DNA of 64,000 nt from Rotaria sordida. Its lineage: Eukaryota > Rotifera > Eurotatoria > Philodinida > Philodinidae. Location of the stretch: assembly GCA_905250125.1 (NCBI GenBank), contig CAJNOL010000889.1:32213-96212 (forward strand). Reading direction: 5' to 3'. The position numbers and the translations under genes were made by a program. Below the pieces are notes generated by a model. That model saw only the letters and a list, made by a program, of their open reading frames with translations, searched no databases and had not been told where the DNA came from. Positions within the stretch are counted from its first letter, which is position 1; each line of letters begins with the position of its first letter. Positions 12,102 through 25,500 of this stretch are shown piece by piece.

Positions 12102-13628
12102 TTATTTGATATTGCCAATAAAAAATAATAAAAATATGGCAGAAATTATAATGAATATATTTCTCAATGTGGACATTCCTAATGCATCGTTGCAAAATGA
12201 TGATGTACAACAATTAACTTGAAGTGATGAACCACCAAATAAATAACCTGATTCATTACATGATTGAACACATTCTTTAACTACATAACGTGTTGGTGCA
12301 TATGCCATATATACAGTCAATTTCTAATAATAATAATAATAATAGAAAACAATAAGTTAAGAAGGACAAAAGATAGAAATTTTTTTTCATACATAACAGT
12401 ATGCACAAACTGGTAGACTTTGACCGGCATTAGATGTTTGAACATCAAATGGATCACCACAATCAATACATGTGTAGCAAGCAATTGTTTGTATTGGTGA
12501 GATTTCTATGAAATATTTCAAATATTTTATACCATCATGAATATTATGTAAAAGTGTATGTAGCAAAGATGCCTAATGGAGTAGGGTTAGTGAAAGTATC
12601 CGTTGGTTGACACTTCCAAGTATCAGCTCTAATCCAACTCACTTGATTACATAAGGCATTTGACAGGTCTCAATCCTGATTCACCTACCTAAAGTTGAAA
12701 GGAGATTAATTTTGTCGGACGAATGATGGGTACATCTTGAGTTAACCGATCGAATTACTTATATTGTTAAGAAAATACTCACAGAAGGGTCTATTCAATG
12801 AAGATATCATAACGATATAGTATATGTGAACCATCAATATGTCTTAAAACTTATTTTTTTGATTATATGATCAAGTGCACCCAGACACATATATAGGTAA
12901 TTTCATCTTATTTTTCTCTCTTTGGCATTTTTTTTTGTCGTTGAAATCGATTTCATAACTTCGTTTACTATGTCTTTTGCTGGCATAGTCTAAACTAAAT
13001 CACAGTTACCCAAAGTGTAAGGTTCGAGCTATGCAATCTAACCTTACGGCTTATGGGTTGCAAAAGAAATAGTTTTCCGGCATCTCTAGTATGTTGTCAT
13101 TGAAATGTAAAAGTAAAAACTTCATGTTAATAGTTCAACATGAGATTTTACTATATAATGTCCATTAAGACTAATTCCAGTTACTTGAATATGTGATATT
13201 GTGACTTCGAAGGAATTTCTGTCATATACATAAGATAATCATAGTAAAATATAACCGCCAAATTTACAACAAGGATCATTGCTTTGTCCGATTTTTGATC
13301 ATGAATGTCTTCTCTTATCGAAATTCTGGATCCATTACTGAATAAAAAGTTTTTTTCACATGTTCTTCTAATCTTATGGTAGTATACTCCTATTCTAATA
13401 TTCATTACTAGAATCTTAACACACTTGAAATTAAGCAAAAAAATTACAAAAACTCTTTTCAAAATTTTTACATTGAAAGAATAAATGATTTCAAATTAAT
13501 GATACATAATTTCTCAACTGATTGATCTTACAGTTAATGTTCTAAATATCATTTAAAATTGCAGATAACTTACGAATAAGAAACATGAACAATATAGTCA
13601 ATGCAAAAGTATTACCAATAGTCATCAT
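12102..13628 (-). CDS. Ly6/uPAR three-finger, secreted or GPI-anchored protein
   Basis: Three exons assemble in phase: 13574-13628, 12393-12505 and 12102-12323 (129 aa). Exon 1 encodes a hydrophobic signal peptide (residues 1-19, rich in Leu/Ile/Phe) and ends at a perfect GTAAGT donor. The mature part begins with the CYTCIDCGD motif, followed by further Cys residues (CAYCY, KECVQSCN) and the hallmark Ly6 ending NCCTSSFCN. A C-terminal hydrophobic tail (about residues 106-126, IIISAIFLLFFIGN) fits a GPI-anchor signal or a membrane anchor. About ten Cys in this spacing fit the three-finger fold of cell-surface Ly6 proteins, which bind receptors or ligands outside the cell; the target is unknown. 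Intron 1 is 1,068 bp and intron 2 is 69 bp. It lies only 143 bp downstream of the HPS1 stop, on the same strand. Confidence 0.85.
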
Positions 13629-13756
13629 ATTGTTATTTCATATAAATAAAATGTGATATTTAATAAAAGAAAAAAGAAAAAGAAGACAAATGCAAGTAAA
13701 AAAGAAAAATGACATAAAATTGTTTTCTATCATTGAAATATAATCCTTTTACATGT

Positions 13757-13762
13757 TTTATT
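13757..13762 (-). terminator. poly(A) signal of HPS1
   Basis: AATAAA on the minus strand about 10 nt after the HPS1 stop codon. A second, overlapping AATAAA is made by the stop codon itself (GAATAAAC). The very short 3' end is consistent with the crowded gene trio. Confidence 0.5.
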
Positions 13763-13771
13763 TGCTTTTGT

Positions 13772-16700
13772 TTATTCATCAAGTTCCATTAGTCTTGGCC
13801 AAAGTTGTTCGCATTGTTCACGAACATTACTTGATGGCACAATACGTAGATGTACACAAATCAATTCAAAACATGCTAGTGATGTTTGATCAACAATAGA
13901 AGAATAATTTTCATAAGCCAATGCTCTAGAAAAAGAAAAATAATTATAAAAAGTTAAATTTTTTTTTTCATAATAAAAAGAAAATTTCTAACTTGTAAAA
14001 ATCATAATGTAAAATACCAGGTGGTTGAGATTTCACAAATGGTTTGTAAAGTCGCATAGATGCACCCTTAAATAAAATAAAAAAGAAGAAGAAGAAGATA
14101 CAATGAAATACGTCGATTATTTAGGAATGCATTCAAAAGATCATCTTAAAATTGTTTCGTACAGAAAAAAAAAGAGTTTTATATTTTTTGTACATCAAAG
14201 AATCATTTCAAAATTAAAATCAGTTCCAAATAAAATTAAAGTCCTTTATCGAATCGAATTGGTAAGCTTGAAAAAAATTGATATTAAGTTAAATCAACTA
14301 TGGTAGCCACTTCTTACACTTGGTTCGATGGTTGTATTGCTCATACACACTAAAGTAATAGTATAGAGGAACTGTTTATAGGGATTTACTAATCCGAGCC
14401 AACACAGAACTCTGGACATAAGTGTATTGAATTCTAAGTGAAAAGTTTATAAATCGAATAACTTTTACAAACTAAAAATGATTTTATTTTTCGTCATAGT
14501 AATCATTGACGAAAATAAACGTTTCTTCTAGAAACAAAGATGCTTGAAATCGGATAAACATTTGTGATTGGTATTATCGTGTATTGAAACACAGGATGAC
14601 GAATTGTATCCTTTAGTAATATTTTTAACAATACTAAAGGATACTCAATATGCAGAAATATTGCTTCACTTTATAAGATCTGTTGGAAAAGATTTTTGAG
14701 TATAATGAATCAAATTTCTGACGTTTTTTTGACTCCATTCTTCTCTTTGTGATTAAAAGTGATATTTTTAGGATACTCTTCCCTTCTTTCAAATGAAAAA
14801 TCTGCATGATCTCTGTGGATATCGATAGTCTATAGTACTTATAACAATAGACTAAACTATGTAACTTCATGTTGATAGTAGCGAAAAAAAAAATAACAAG
14901 AATTCAACTATTATAACAAATAAATATGATTTCCATACATTACTCTCTTGTAAACGTAATGTATAATTATATGTAAAATGTTCATCAGTCATTGTATATG
15001 ATGTACAACCACGTTGAAGTGCTGAAAGACATTTTAATTCAAAATTTAATATCTATAAAAATAAAAAGAAAAAGAAAGATCTTTTAAAATAAGAAAAATT
15101 TTCATTATAAAATAATATTCTCAAACTTTTTTTTCTAAAAATTGTTCCATTCCATTCATATTATTAGTTGTCATTAAATGATGTTGATTATCATCAGTAT
15201 ATAATGTTGGTGTACAAATATGTCCACGTAAACGATCAATAAGTGCAAAATGTACAAGACCAGGAAAATCATTATAACAACTAAATTAAAATATTTCATT
15301 AGAGCCACCACAAATCAAATTTATTCCATTTTACTTTTATGTTTACATGCTTTTTAAAGCTGTGGGTATGGATGTTCTCTTCACTCTCACCTACTTATAT
15401 CCATACCCTGAAAGAACTACATAAAGGATGAAGTATATGAAAATTATAGTAGCTTGAGAAAAGCATAAAAGTAAAACGAGATAAATTTAATATCTCGTGG
15501 ATTTCTCAAATACTAAAGAAAAACTAAGATTTATCAATACGTACAAACTCATCGTAATATTTCGTTGAGATTTGATTTCAATAAATGAAAACCAATCTTC
15601 TAATTTTATTGATAATTTATTTCGAAGAATTTGTATCATTGGTGATAGTTCAAATAAATTATTTTCATTTATTGATAAATTAGTTTGTTGTTTATTATTA
15701 TTATTATTATTCAAAAGAACGTATTCATTTGTATCAAAAAATAAATGATGAAATATATCAATTGAATAATCACTCATCTTTGATAAATTTTTTAAAATTT
15801 TATAACCTCTTAGAGTAAAAAATAAATAGAATATTTTCGAAATCAACAAAAAAAAAACAAAGACAAAATATCAAATTACTTTTGATCATTTTCATTGATA
15901 ACATCTGTTCTTTTTATTAAGGATTTATGAATTAATTTTGTTTCATTTAATATATTTGAAAATATATTTAATGGTAATTTTTTACTTTCAAACTAAATAA
16001 AATATTTTTTTTATTTTTAGTTGTAGAATTCTAGAATAATGAAATTATTACATATCGTCGAATTGTTGGATTATTTTCTATAGGTTTAATAAGATTATTT
16101 AAACGACTATATGCAAATTGTAGTTGATTTGTAGATGAATCAAGTTGACGAATAAGTTCAGATAAATATGAACAAGCTAAACTACTTTTCCACTAAAAAT
16201 TAAAATCAAATAAATAAATCATATTATACAAAACCTTATACATAGTATTTTCATACTAATGAAATCTCGATTAAAATCAAACAATCTTCAGAAGCATTTT
16301 TTCATAGATTCTACTATAAAGTAGTCTGAAAGCTATCTCACTTTTATATAAAACATTGTATAGTCTCGAAACTATGAGAAAAAAGTTTTCCGAACCAGAA
16401 CTAACGATTGTAGTTAAATATTCAATAAATTTAAGCGATTCACCTTAGAAATCATAATTTAAGATGGTAAAAAAAACTTGTCAGTCATCAACTAGGAGAA
16501 TTCGAATTTTAATTAGGATATTTATAGTAAAATATGCTTAGTTTCCAGAATTTCGAGCTGAAAATTTTAAAAGACTATGGCTAACATTGTTGCTTAGAGC
16601 ATGATATAATAAGTTTCTATTGCCAGGAAATTCAAATGAAATGACTATGAGAAAAAAAAGCATAGAAAATTGATTTCAATATAAAAATAAAGTGTATATC

Positions 16701-19631
16701 AACAGGGATTGAACTAAGTCGAAAAATTCAGACAGGTACTCGAAAAGGACCACGTTCAAATTAGATTTACTGTGGCTAGGGTCAAGATCAGGAATAAAAG
16801 ATTGTAATTCTGTATATTTCCAGTTAGGATGATGTAAGTTCAATATTACTATTGTTAAAATTTTTAATAGATTTAATTGATTTATAATACGTACTTCAAT
16901 AAGAATAAGTGCAGAAATTTCATCTGTTAATGGTATGGTATACATAGTAAATGGTGCAAGAATTCTATTTGATGTTTTCATAAATACAACTTCAATAAGA
17001 TGATTATCATGTATTTTTATTGATTCTAATTGAGGAAAAGCTGGTAATGAATATGTCTATAATTAAAATTTAAATATTTTATTCAAGGAAAAAAAAAATA
17101 TATATTTATAAATTCATATACTCGTCGAGTTTGTGTAGTACGAATATCTTCTGTTGAATTTATTAAATTATGATGATTTTTATCAATCTTTATTTCAAAT
17201 ATATGAGCCATTTTATTTGATGAATTATTTTGTTGTAATTGAAATTGATTACGTAATGATCGACTAATATTATTAAGTACTAACAGAAAAAGATCACTAT
17301 TACTTGGCCGATTTTGATCATTACTAAAAATTGTTTTTTGTTTTTTTTAGAATAAATGTTATTTTTTTAATTAAAAATTTTAATTAAACCTTGTATACAT
17401 ATAAACAATTTTATCTTTGCATGTAATAAGTACAAGTGTTGGTGAAGTATTAAGCCAAGATTGAACATCATGATTAATAATTGTACAAGCTTCAAGACAT
17501 TGTTGACGAATTAATGAATTGATATGTAAATATTCACAACTCTAGTTTTTTTTTTTTTTGTTATTCCAGGGAAAATGAAAATCTATTTTATATTCTTACC
17601 TCAAAAACGAGTGCTTGATTTGTTGTTATGTTATTCAAATAATATTGAACTGATGAAGATATTCGATCGATTGATTTATCAATAGTTTTAGATTTTCTGT
17701 TTTAGAAAATCAAATAAATATATTCATAGGAAAAAATTAATTTTATATATTTCAAATAATGTTCCGAGGGAGTGACCTTTTTGTAATCTTGCAAAATTTT
17801 CGTTTTTCTGCTTACCAATTCAAAAAAACGCGTAACCTCCCCTATCCGCAAATTCAATCAATTCCAACAAAAACTTTCTGATCGACCTCTTCTCCTCATT
17901 CCTGGCGACCTCGAAACACTCCTGTATATTTCAGTAAATTAAAAGAAAAAAATAATAAACAAGAATTTTGTTTGTATTTAGATGAAAATAAAACATTTCT
18001 ATGAATCTCTATAAATGAAAATCTATTGAACGAAATCAGAGTTATTATATTCGTTACACTTTATTTCACCTAAAATGTATGACTGAAAATTAAACTTAGT
18101 TTAATCCAAAGAAAAAATGTGCATTTAAGATTTTTCTGTTCTATATTCATGAACGGAGGAACATTTTGAATCTAGGGTAGACTCAACAATCTTTATAAGA
18201 GGTCTACCAGAAAGTTAAGAATATAGCGAAGAAGTGAGAATACTTTCATACTATTTCGATGAGATACAGTTGGTGCTTTTTATATCCAACTTGCATTTTG
18301 AACTGTATAAAGTTGGTATGGTTTAGAAAAACAATTTGCAACTTGTGTCAAGAGGTACGTGCACTTAAAAAAACATATTAACATTTTTTTAATTTCATTT
18401 CGACTATCGAAAGAAAAGTTTTCGATCTACTTTATTAAAAAACAGAATAATGGTGATGTGGCAGTGTTCACAAAAAAACAGGAAATTTCACTGTAGATTT
18501 GTGCACTTTGTTGAAAACATTTCTTACATATATATAAACTTAACCACTAAAGCTGAAAAAAATTTTCAGACACCTTTTACTTTATCTAATTCGAGTTTCT
18601 CATGCAGTTCTTCTTCACTTGTAACAAATAAGTACTACTTTACGTCATTGGTCAACGTAGAACCCAATATTTAGTCGTATAAAATTCAATATTTCTTCAA
18701 AAATCTTTTCTTAGTCTGCGTTACTACGAAAATGTTACTATTTGCTGCCAAATGCAGTGAAAAATTTTGATGTTTGTATAAGAATTTCGATGCATTGCAT
18801 AAATCTATCAATCTGATGGAATAAAAAACAAATTTTTAATCCTTCGATACTTGAATCTAGGGTAGATCTCATCCTACTTAAGTCTCGTGGCTCCACCACC
18901 GATGAACATATGATACTAGCGAAAGTGAATACTCAAAGCCAGCCAAACACAGGAAAAAATCTATGACATACCGTCTTTGTTTATAATAATTCAAAAGACT
19001 ATAGATCTAAGTATATATAATGTCGAATTCTGTCATTCTTCTATTAAAATTGTATTAATAAAACATATTCTAAGATACTTACGTAAATGGTAAAACACCT
19101 ATATGAAATTTAATTAATGCTTTGAATAAATTGATTGTTTTAAGTACAACAATTGTATTAAACGACTCATCAGCCATACATATTATTTTACTTTCTCCAA
19201 TCTATATTTGAAAAAAAAAGGCCAATAATTAAATAAAAAAGAAAAACCTAAAAATAAAACTATATTTATTGAATATACTTGATCAAAAAATAATTCCATA
19301 TTTGATTTAAGTGTTATTCGTTTAATAGAACTATTACGATATAATGTTTGTGAATGAAAACTTGTTAATATTGAAAAATGTTGTACAATAGCATCATCAA
19401 TTGAAAAATCAATTTCTTGATTTACCTTTAAGCTTATTATAATAAGATAACTAATTATCAATAAAACAATATTCTTACATCCTTATTTTCTGTTAAATTT
19501 TCCTTAAATGTATAACCTCGATCAATAAAACATTTATGTAAATATTCAAATAAATCATCAGTTAAAAATCGATAAATTAAATCTGAATTTGTTCCAAAAA
19601 CAAATATACCAAATAGACAGCGTGTGACCAT
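13772..19631 (-). CDS. HPS1: Hermansky-Pudlak syndrome 1 protein homologue (BLOC-3 subunit)
   Basis: Fourteen exons join in phase to 681 aa (the vertebrate protein is about 700): 19479-19631, 19279-19425, 19083-19201, 17600-17696, 17390-17541, 17122-17323, 16895-17056, 16052-16192, 15880-15992, 15545-15808, 15127-15280, 14939-15052, 13993-14066, 13772-13925. The diagnostic block is near residues 495-535: EDWFSFIEIKSQRNITM followed by DFPGLVHFALIDR, matching the conserved HPS1 segment. The C-terminal LICVHLRIVP region also matches the HPS1 end, and APFTMYTIPL in exon 7 is conserved. HPS1 pairs with HPS4 to form BLOC-3, a guanine-nucleotide exchange factor for Rab32/Rab38 in biogenesis of lysosome-related organelles. 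Some donors are weak (GTTTGA, GTTTAA, GTTAGA). Four introns exceed 0.6 kb and hold hairpins and a dispersed repeat. The start is the first ATG of exon 1. Confidence 0.9.
14485..14645. repeat. two short hairpins in HPS1 intron 12
   Basis: TTTTTCGTCA and TGACGAAAATAAA form one stem around 14490-14520. TATCCTTTAGTA and its complement TACTAAAGGATA form another around 14608-14643. They lie inside the 872-bp intron between the exons ending at 14939 and beginning at 14066. Probably remnants of small inverted-repeat elements. Confidence 0.5.
15362..15412. repeat. hairpin in HPS1 intron
   Basis: GGGTATGGAT at 15364 is mirrored by ATCCATACCC at about 15400, giving a 10-bp stem with a loop of about 27 nt, within an intron of 264 bp. 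Confidence 0.5.
16375..16470. repeat. dispersed repeat copy A (HPS1 intron)
   Basis: About 90 bp shared with 50375-50465 in the same orientation. Both contain GAGAAAAAA-TTTTC, then GAACTAACGATT-TAGTT-AAATATTC and a run ending in ATAATT-AAGA. This points to a low-copy dispersed element, one copy of which fell inside the HPS1 gene. Confidence 0.55.
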
Positions 19632-19710
19632 ATTTTCGTGTTTTTGACAAAAAAGATATTAGTAATATAAAAGATAACGTTTGCTCGTTTATATTATATG
19701 ACGTGGCTTA

Positions 19711-19716
19711 TTTATT
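19711..19716 (-). terminator. poly(A) signal of UNC93-like gene
   Basis: AATAAA on the minus strand about 40 nt after the UNC93-like stop codon and only about 80 nt before the HPS1 start codon. The 3' end of one gene and the 5' end of the next are thus packed into 124 bp. Confidence 0.5.
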
Positions 19717-19755
19717 TTAGAAAAAAAAAAAACAAAAAAGAAAAGGGAAGAAGAG

Positions 19756-22700
19756 TCATGATTCTACAGCACTATTTGTGACAGCACATTTCTTTTTTTG
19801 ATGTTCTTTCCAACGAAGATGTACTTCAACCAGTCCGTAACCCAACATGCTGATAGATAAATAAACAAGAAGAAGAATAAGTGAAAGTCGAATAGTTACA
19901 TAACTAGAATACTAAAAAAAAAAACAAAATAAAAATAAAAATTTTGTTTTTATTTTGAATAAAATCAAAACTTACACCATAGGTTATGACAAAGCCAACT
20001 GATTTCCATAGACGATATTTTGCTAAAGCACTTGGATCATTTTCCGAATAGAGAACTGTATAAGTAGCTAAAATATAAAGATAAAAGATATATTATATTT
20101 TTCGCTACATAAGAAAAGATTTTCTAAAAATATCCAAGTAAGAAATGGATCGAAGGTTTCTTGAAAAATTATTTTAGTATTTTTCATGTATTTAAATGCA
20201 TTGCAATATACTGAGAAGTAGTGTATCGATAAAATTTTGAGGTATATCTCAAACATAAGTTCCATTTGAGGTTGTTTTCTCCAAAAAACAATTTGTTGAG
20301 TCTTTTTAACATTCACAGAAAAATTCTAAGCATACGTTCTGAAAGAGCACAAAATTCAGATTCTAATACATTACTTCTCACTCTTTCCCAATGCATTTAA
20401 ACACACAAAAAATAGTCAAATATTTTGGCTAGAAATTTTCGACACACTCTTTATTGAAAAATTTTAGGATCGGGAGCTACTAATATGGCTTCGGTGTGGA
20501 TGTTGTCGAAAAGAAGACTTACACACATCTACACCATATCGTGATATTACGAGTGTTTCTAAATTGTATATTTACTATTAATGGTGCAATTGAATATCAA
20601 TTAAGGTTTATTATGAAAACAATTAGAAATCAGTCGACTTTGGCATTCGACTTTTCTGACATTTTTTGATTATTTTTTAAAATATTTATTGTAAAATTTA
20701 GTATTTCTTCATAAGCATAAGTTATCAGTTGACTTGTTTTTCTACAGTAAACAATAAAAAGGTTTTCAGGTTTATGTCTTCTATGTTAGTGAGAGCTATT
20801 AATCATTTCGACTGTGATCTATAAATATAACTGAAATACTCGAAATTTTAGAATGAAAAATGCTTTGTAGATACGTATCTGAACTTTTTGATGAATAATG
20901 TCAACAGCTAATCTCTTCGGTTTTTTTTCTGTTTCGTAATTGTCAAATTAAGAATCTCAATGAACTAATTCTTTATCATTAAATAATTAGAAAAACAAAA
21001 TACCGATAACTTGTGTTTGCCAAATAGCATCTGCAATACCCCAAAATCCAGCAATAACAAATAATATAACTATTTGATCTTTTTTTGGACTCCAAAGAAA
21101 CATTACAATAATAATTGCATAATTAATCAAAGCAGCAACAACGAAGACAAATATTCGACCTGTATATTTAACAAGACGACCACAGACATAACTACTTATT
21201 GCTTGACATATTCCATTACATACCATAACAAGTCCAACATAACTATAGAAAACAAGAAAATCTTTATGTTTTGTTTTTCTAAAACAAAAAAAAAGAATGT
21301 TTTACCGAATGCCAACAAGACAAGTGATAAAACCCTAATGAGAAAAAAAACGATTATAACTATTTTAAATAAGGAAATAAAACAAGTTTTGTACTCGAGT
21401 AAATTGTGCTGTCAAAAAAGCAGTTTCAATTGTTGTCCACATTGTAATTGGAATAAGAAATAATTGATCAATATATTTCCATTTTCGGAATGATAAAACT
21501 ACTTCAAGACTCTTATTTAATAATTGTTTCATAGTTTCTAAAAAGAACTTTCATTTTGATCAATAATCAAATTTTATCTTACGTTTTTGAGTTAATTGAA
21601 TAGAATCAAGTGTTAGAAATAATAGTAACATTGATAAAGCACCCATTCCAGCAAATGTTCCACAAAGAATATAACGCTTCAAAAAAAACAAAGAAGCAAA
21701 GAAATAGATTTTATTTTATAAATTAAAAAAAAATTTTTTTTACGGTTGTATCGTTCACATCTTCAGTTGTATTTGATGGTAAAGCTGCGTTAGGATCAAA
21801 ATCAATTCCACAATTACTTACTTGCGGGTTACTCGATCGATTAAGTACAAAATACGATATTAAATTACCCCAAATTGTATTTGTACCAAATAGTGCAAAA
21901 AATATACCAAAAAATAGACTAACTGACACTTCATGAGTTTGTTTTTTATGTTCAGAATGATAACGAGCTATTTGATTAAGATATGTAGCTTTCGCTGTCC
22001 ATAATGGAGCAGCAGCAAGACCAACAAGAGTTGCACCTAAAAGATAAATTATTAAATTGATATTTATAAAAAAATAAAGAACTATTCCGATAACATTTTG
22101 CCTGACCTAGCGAAAAAAGCATTGTCATCTAATTCATGATTGTTACACTACACCACTAATGGAGAGAAAGATTGAAAACCAAAACTTATGGTCTAATTTC
22201 TGTTATCATATAAATGAATAACGATAAAAACACTAGCACTACATTCTATTGTGAGTAACATATATTTGATTAGCTAATGTGTAGAGTAATAAGTATAGAA
22301 GTCTAGAATGTATTACAATAAGATGTTTGATTATACTTTTTCAGATACTTTGAATTCAATTCTTTTACGAAAGATTATCTATTAAACTTTTAAATTTTTA
22401 ATGTTTAAGTTATTTTGTTTTTAATAAGAGATATTATATAGAAAAAGATAAAAAAGCATTATAAAAATTTTGCTTGATTAATATCGGTAAAATGTTAATT
22501 AAATTGTTATTAATACTATATAGATCTTTGTTTCTTTGATTAAATTTCAAATAAAAAATAATGAATGTTAAAATTTTCATTAGATTATTTAAACTCGTTT
22601 TTAATTCTAGATCTCTCGTCTGAAATTTTCTATTCCTATTCATATAGTAAAAGATATTAGAAATAATGTATCAAATCAATTACGGTTGAGTATCATCTAG

Positions 22701-23696
22701 ATATGAACAAGGTGATCCTTCAATCCCGTCGGAACCGAACCAAAAATGATTAGTCCCCATCATGTCTGCTATCATCATATATATGCTTGATTCGAGATAT
22801 AGCTATACGATCGAAATATGAAGAATGATGTATATTGCAATGATATTTAAACGTATGTAGTTCTACTGACCAAACTGTAACAATGAGTGTGTTGGTTGCT
22901 CATATATGAATATTGATATTTAACTCATTTCATTCCAGATATTAAAGTGTGTGTGACCAGTGAATATCATGAAATTTTCAATTACCTATAGTTATCACAT
23001 ATAGATATAAATTAATCAGATCAGAAATAAGTTCTTTGTAAAACTAACTTAACTAAGAAAAACAGAAAGTTGTGCTTTACTTTTGATCTTCATTCTTTAT
23101 ATGATATTTTATAAGAATAAAACTTATTTTTATGAATCTTCATGATAAAATACTTCAAGATAATTACTGATATACATAAGTACAGGTAATGGTTTTATAT
23201 TGGCTGCTATATAAAATATATAACCAATTTCACCAAGTATAATAGTCCATTTAAGACCAAATAAATCCATACTAACACCTGCAAGAGCAATCGAACTAAA
23301 CTAATACAAGAAAATAAAGATCAAATAATTTTCTATTAATTTTCAATTTGATGAACTTACTATTAAAAATGCATAAGTTATAATAAGAGAATTAACTCCA
23401 ACATTATTTTTAACATTTAAACTTGATTGAAGTAAAACCATACCATTATAAGCTGTAAATATTAGAACAAAAGCTAATGCAAGTAAAAATAAATTTTTAT
23501 AAATTTTTGCAATTGGAAATGGTGGTATTGTATCAATTGAAACATTTTTTTCATTTTTATGTGATGAAATTTGTAATGGATCCATCGACATAATACCCAT
23601 TTTACTAGCAGCATTTGTTTGATCTTCACTAATTATACTAATAAAAGATAATTTTCGAGGTATATTTGTAAGTTCATCTAGATCACTTTCGGCCAT
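19756..23696 (-). CDS. unc-93: UNC-93-like multi-pass membrane protein
   Basis: Nine exons join in phase to 504 aa: 23361-23696, 23168-23300, 21744-22036, 21583-21676, 21395-21537, 21306-21334, 21004-21242, 19976-20067, 19756-19911. The N-terminal ~65 residues are cytosolic and polar. A first membrane helix follows with the family motif FTAYNGMVLLQSSLN. Later family signatures are LAAAPLWTAKATYLNQ (exon 3), IPITMWTTIETAFLTAQFTR (exon 5), GFWGIADAIWQTQV (exon 7) and KYRLWKSVGF (exon 8), giving an MFS-like protein with about 11-12 helices. C. elegans UNC-93 regulates a two-pore potassium channel; the vertebrate relatives UNC93A and UNC93B1 are membrane proteins, the latter chaperoning Toll-like receptors to endosomes. 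This copy looks closer to the UNC93A/worm type. Exon 6 is a 29-nt micro-exon, and intron 2 is 1.1 kb. Confidence 0.92.
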
Positions 23697-25480
23697 TTTA
23701 AGTTTTTGTTTCTTTTTTTCTTTACTGTAACAGACGACAAAAAGAAAAAGTGTTGAGTACGTGGTTCTGATAAAGTTTCAGAAAAGAATGAAAGAAAGGT
23801 GAATGTTGATAATATTGCGTTAACCTGTGTGTTGTTAAGAAACCAAAAAAGCACTAAAGCAAATATATTTCTTTGATCTTACGATTAAAATTTTTCAAGA
23901 CTTTCAATTATATCATAATATGAACAATTCAATATATTTTTTCGTCTCATGATATTTTCTTTGTACTTAAAACATAGATATATATATATAAGTATCATTG
24001 GATTATCGCTGTATACATGATATATCAAGGTGCGTGATAAATAAAAAGAATAAACGTGTGTTGACGATATTTTTATCAGTAGTTGAGTATTGAAAGGTTA
24101 GGATATTTGAATGAAATATTATGATCTTTTTTCTTTAAAACCCAGAATGTAGTACAGATAATCATGATTTTTTTTAAACATAAGATAAAATTAAAAATAC
24201 AAGGTCTTTCGTTTTTTTAAAATCAATAAAGGAAATACAGAAGTTTTACGAAGAAAATGATAATAGTTTCTTTAGATTCTTTTAAGAAAATTATTATTTT
24301 CTTTTCTTTCTTTGTTGACCATCATGTCACTGTTAACAGATGATTTTACTTCGTTTTGAGAGAGAGAAAAGAAAAAATTATTTGATATACAACTGTATGA
24401 TAAAAATGAGAAATAGACAGTTGTGTGCAGACACTTGCTTGTTATGAAAACTTTTACAAGAGTTTTGAATAAAATAACGAAATATGATGATACAATTAAT
24501 TAATTTCTTGTGAGAAAATGATCTTCATCATAAAATGATTGATTTTATTGTTCCCATATTTGTCGAATGGATAATTCTAACATAATGACAAGTTGGATTC
24601 AACGAACCACATATATATATAAACCGTAAAGACTCACTGAATGACTTCACAAAATAGCAATTATGTCAGTTACTATATCAAAAATCTCTAAAAATGCACC
24701 TTCACTAATATACAACGGCTATTCATATATAGTTGACCGAAAAAATGACTCAAAAATTCTTTCGAAATGTGAGTACTTTAAAAAATATGCATGCCATGGA
24801 CGATTCGAGTATGAGTGTAGGTGAAAACTCACACTTCCTGTGAGCAACTGTCCTAGATCCGATAGAAGTTTATTTTCATGACAAATATCTGTTAAATTAG
24901 CTGATGTTGGAAATTTTCGAAATCGTAATATTCAGACTCGGAAAAAAAAACAAAGTCTCCGTTGTGTTTGATCAAATCTCATTGGAATTCGATGACTGGA
25001 TATTTATAACTATTAAGGATATCAAAAATAATTATTTTCTCTTTTTATAATGGAAATTTATTTATTAATTAGTAATCATAAATATATCAAGCAGCTAACA
25101 GATTGTAATACTCTCAGATATACTTGGGGTTAGCCAAAAGTAATGGCGGAAGTACTTTTTTTCTTATAGAAAACTCGAATAAATTTTCTTTTTTATGAAC
25201 AGATAGAGCGTCTTTCGCTCTATTTTTCTATTCTATTTGATCACTATTCAACTGATGTCATAATAATAGAATTTCGATAAGAACTTTTTTTGTGTAACTC
25301 CAACTGATAGCAATAGTTCATATTATCATTCATGTGTGTTTTCTTTTCGTTTTTTCTTTATTTTTCTCTTCTTCTTTCTTTCATTATTTGCTTCTTCTTA
25401 TCTCTTCTAATAAGTAGTCCGCGTCCATATATTTTACAGTGAACAAAAAGTAATGGTGGTGGAGCAAAAGAAATACAGTC
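23697..25480. other. intergenic upstream of UNC93-like gene
   Basis: No exon-like block. CTGTTACAG on the minus strand, about 40 nt upstream of the UNC93-like ATG, could be a trans-splice or 5'-UTR acceptor. The rest is AT-rich with short TATA runs (23970-23990 and 24610-24620) and no recognisable repeat. Confidence 0.4.
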
Positions 25481-25500
25481 AAAGGCTTGAACATGAAAAA

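Noticed and set aside
13020-13060. GGTTCGAGC word resembling a tRNA B-box
   Set aside because: It belongs to a short GTAAGGTT/AACCTTAC hairpin and no cloverleaf or A-box is present.
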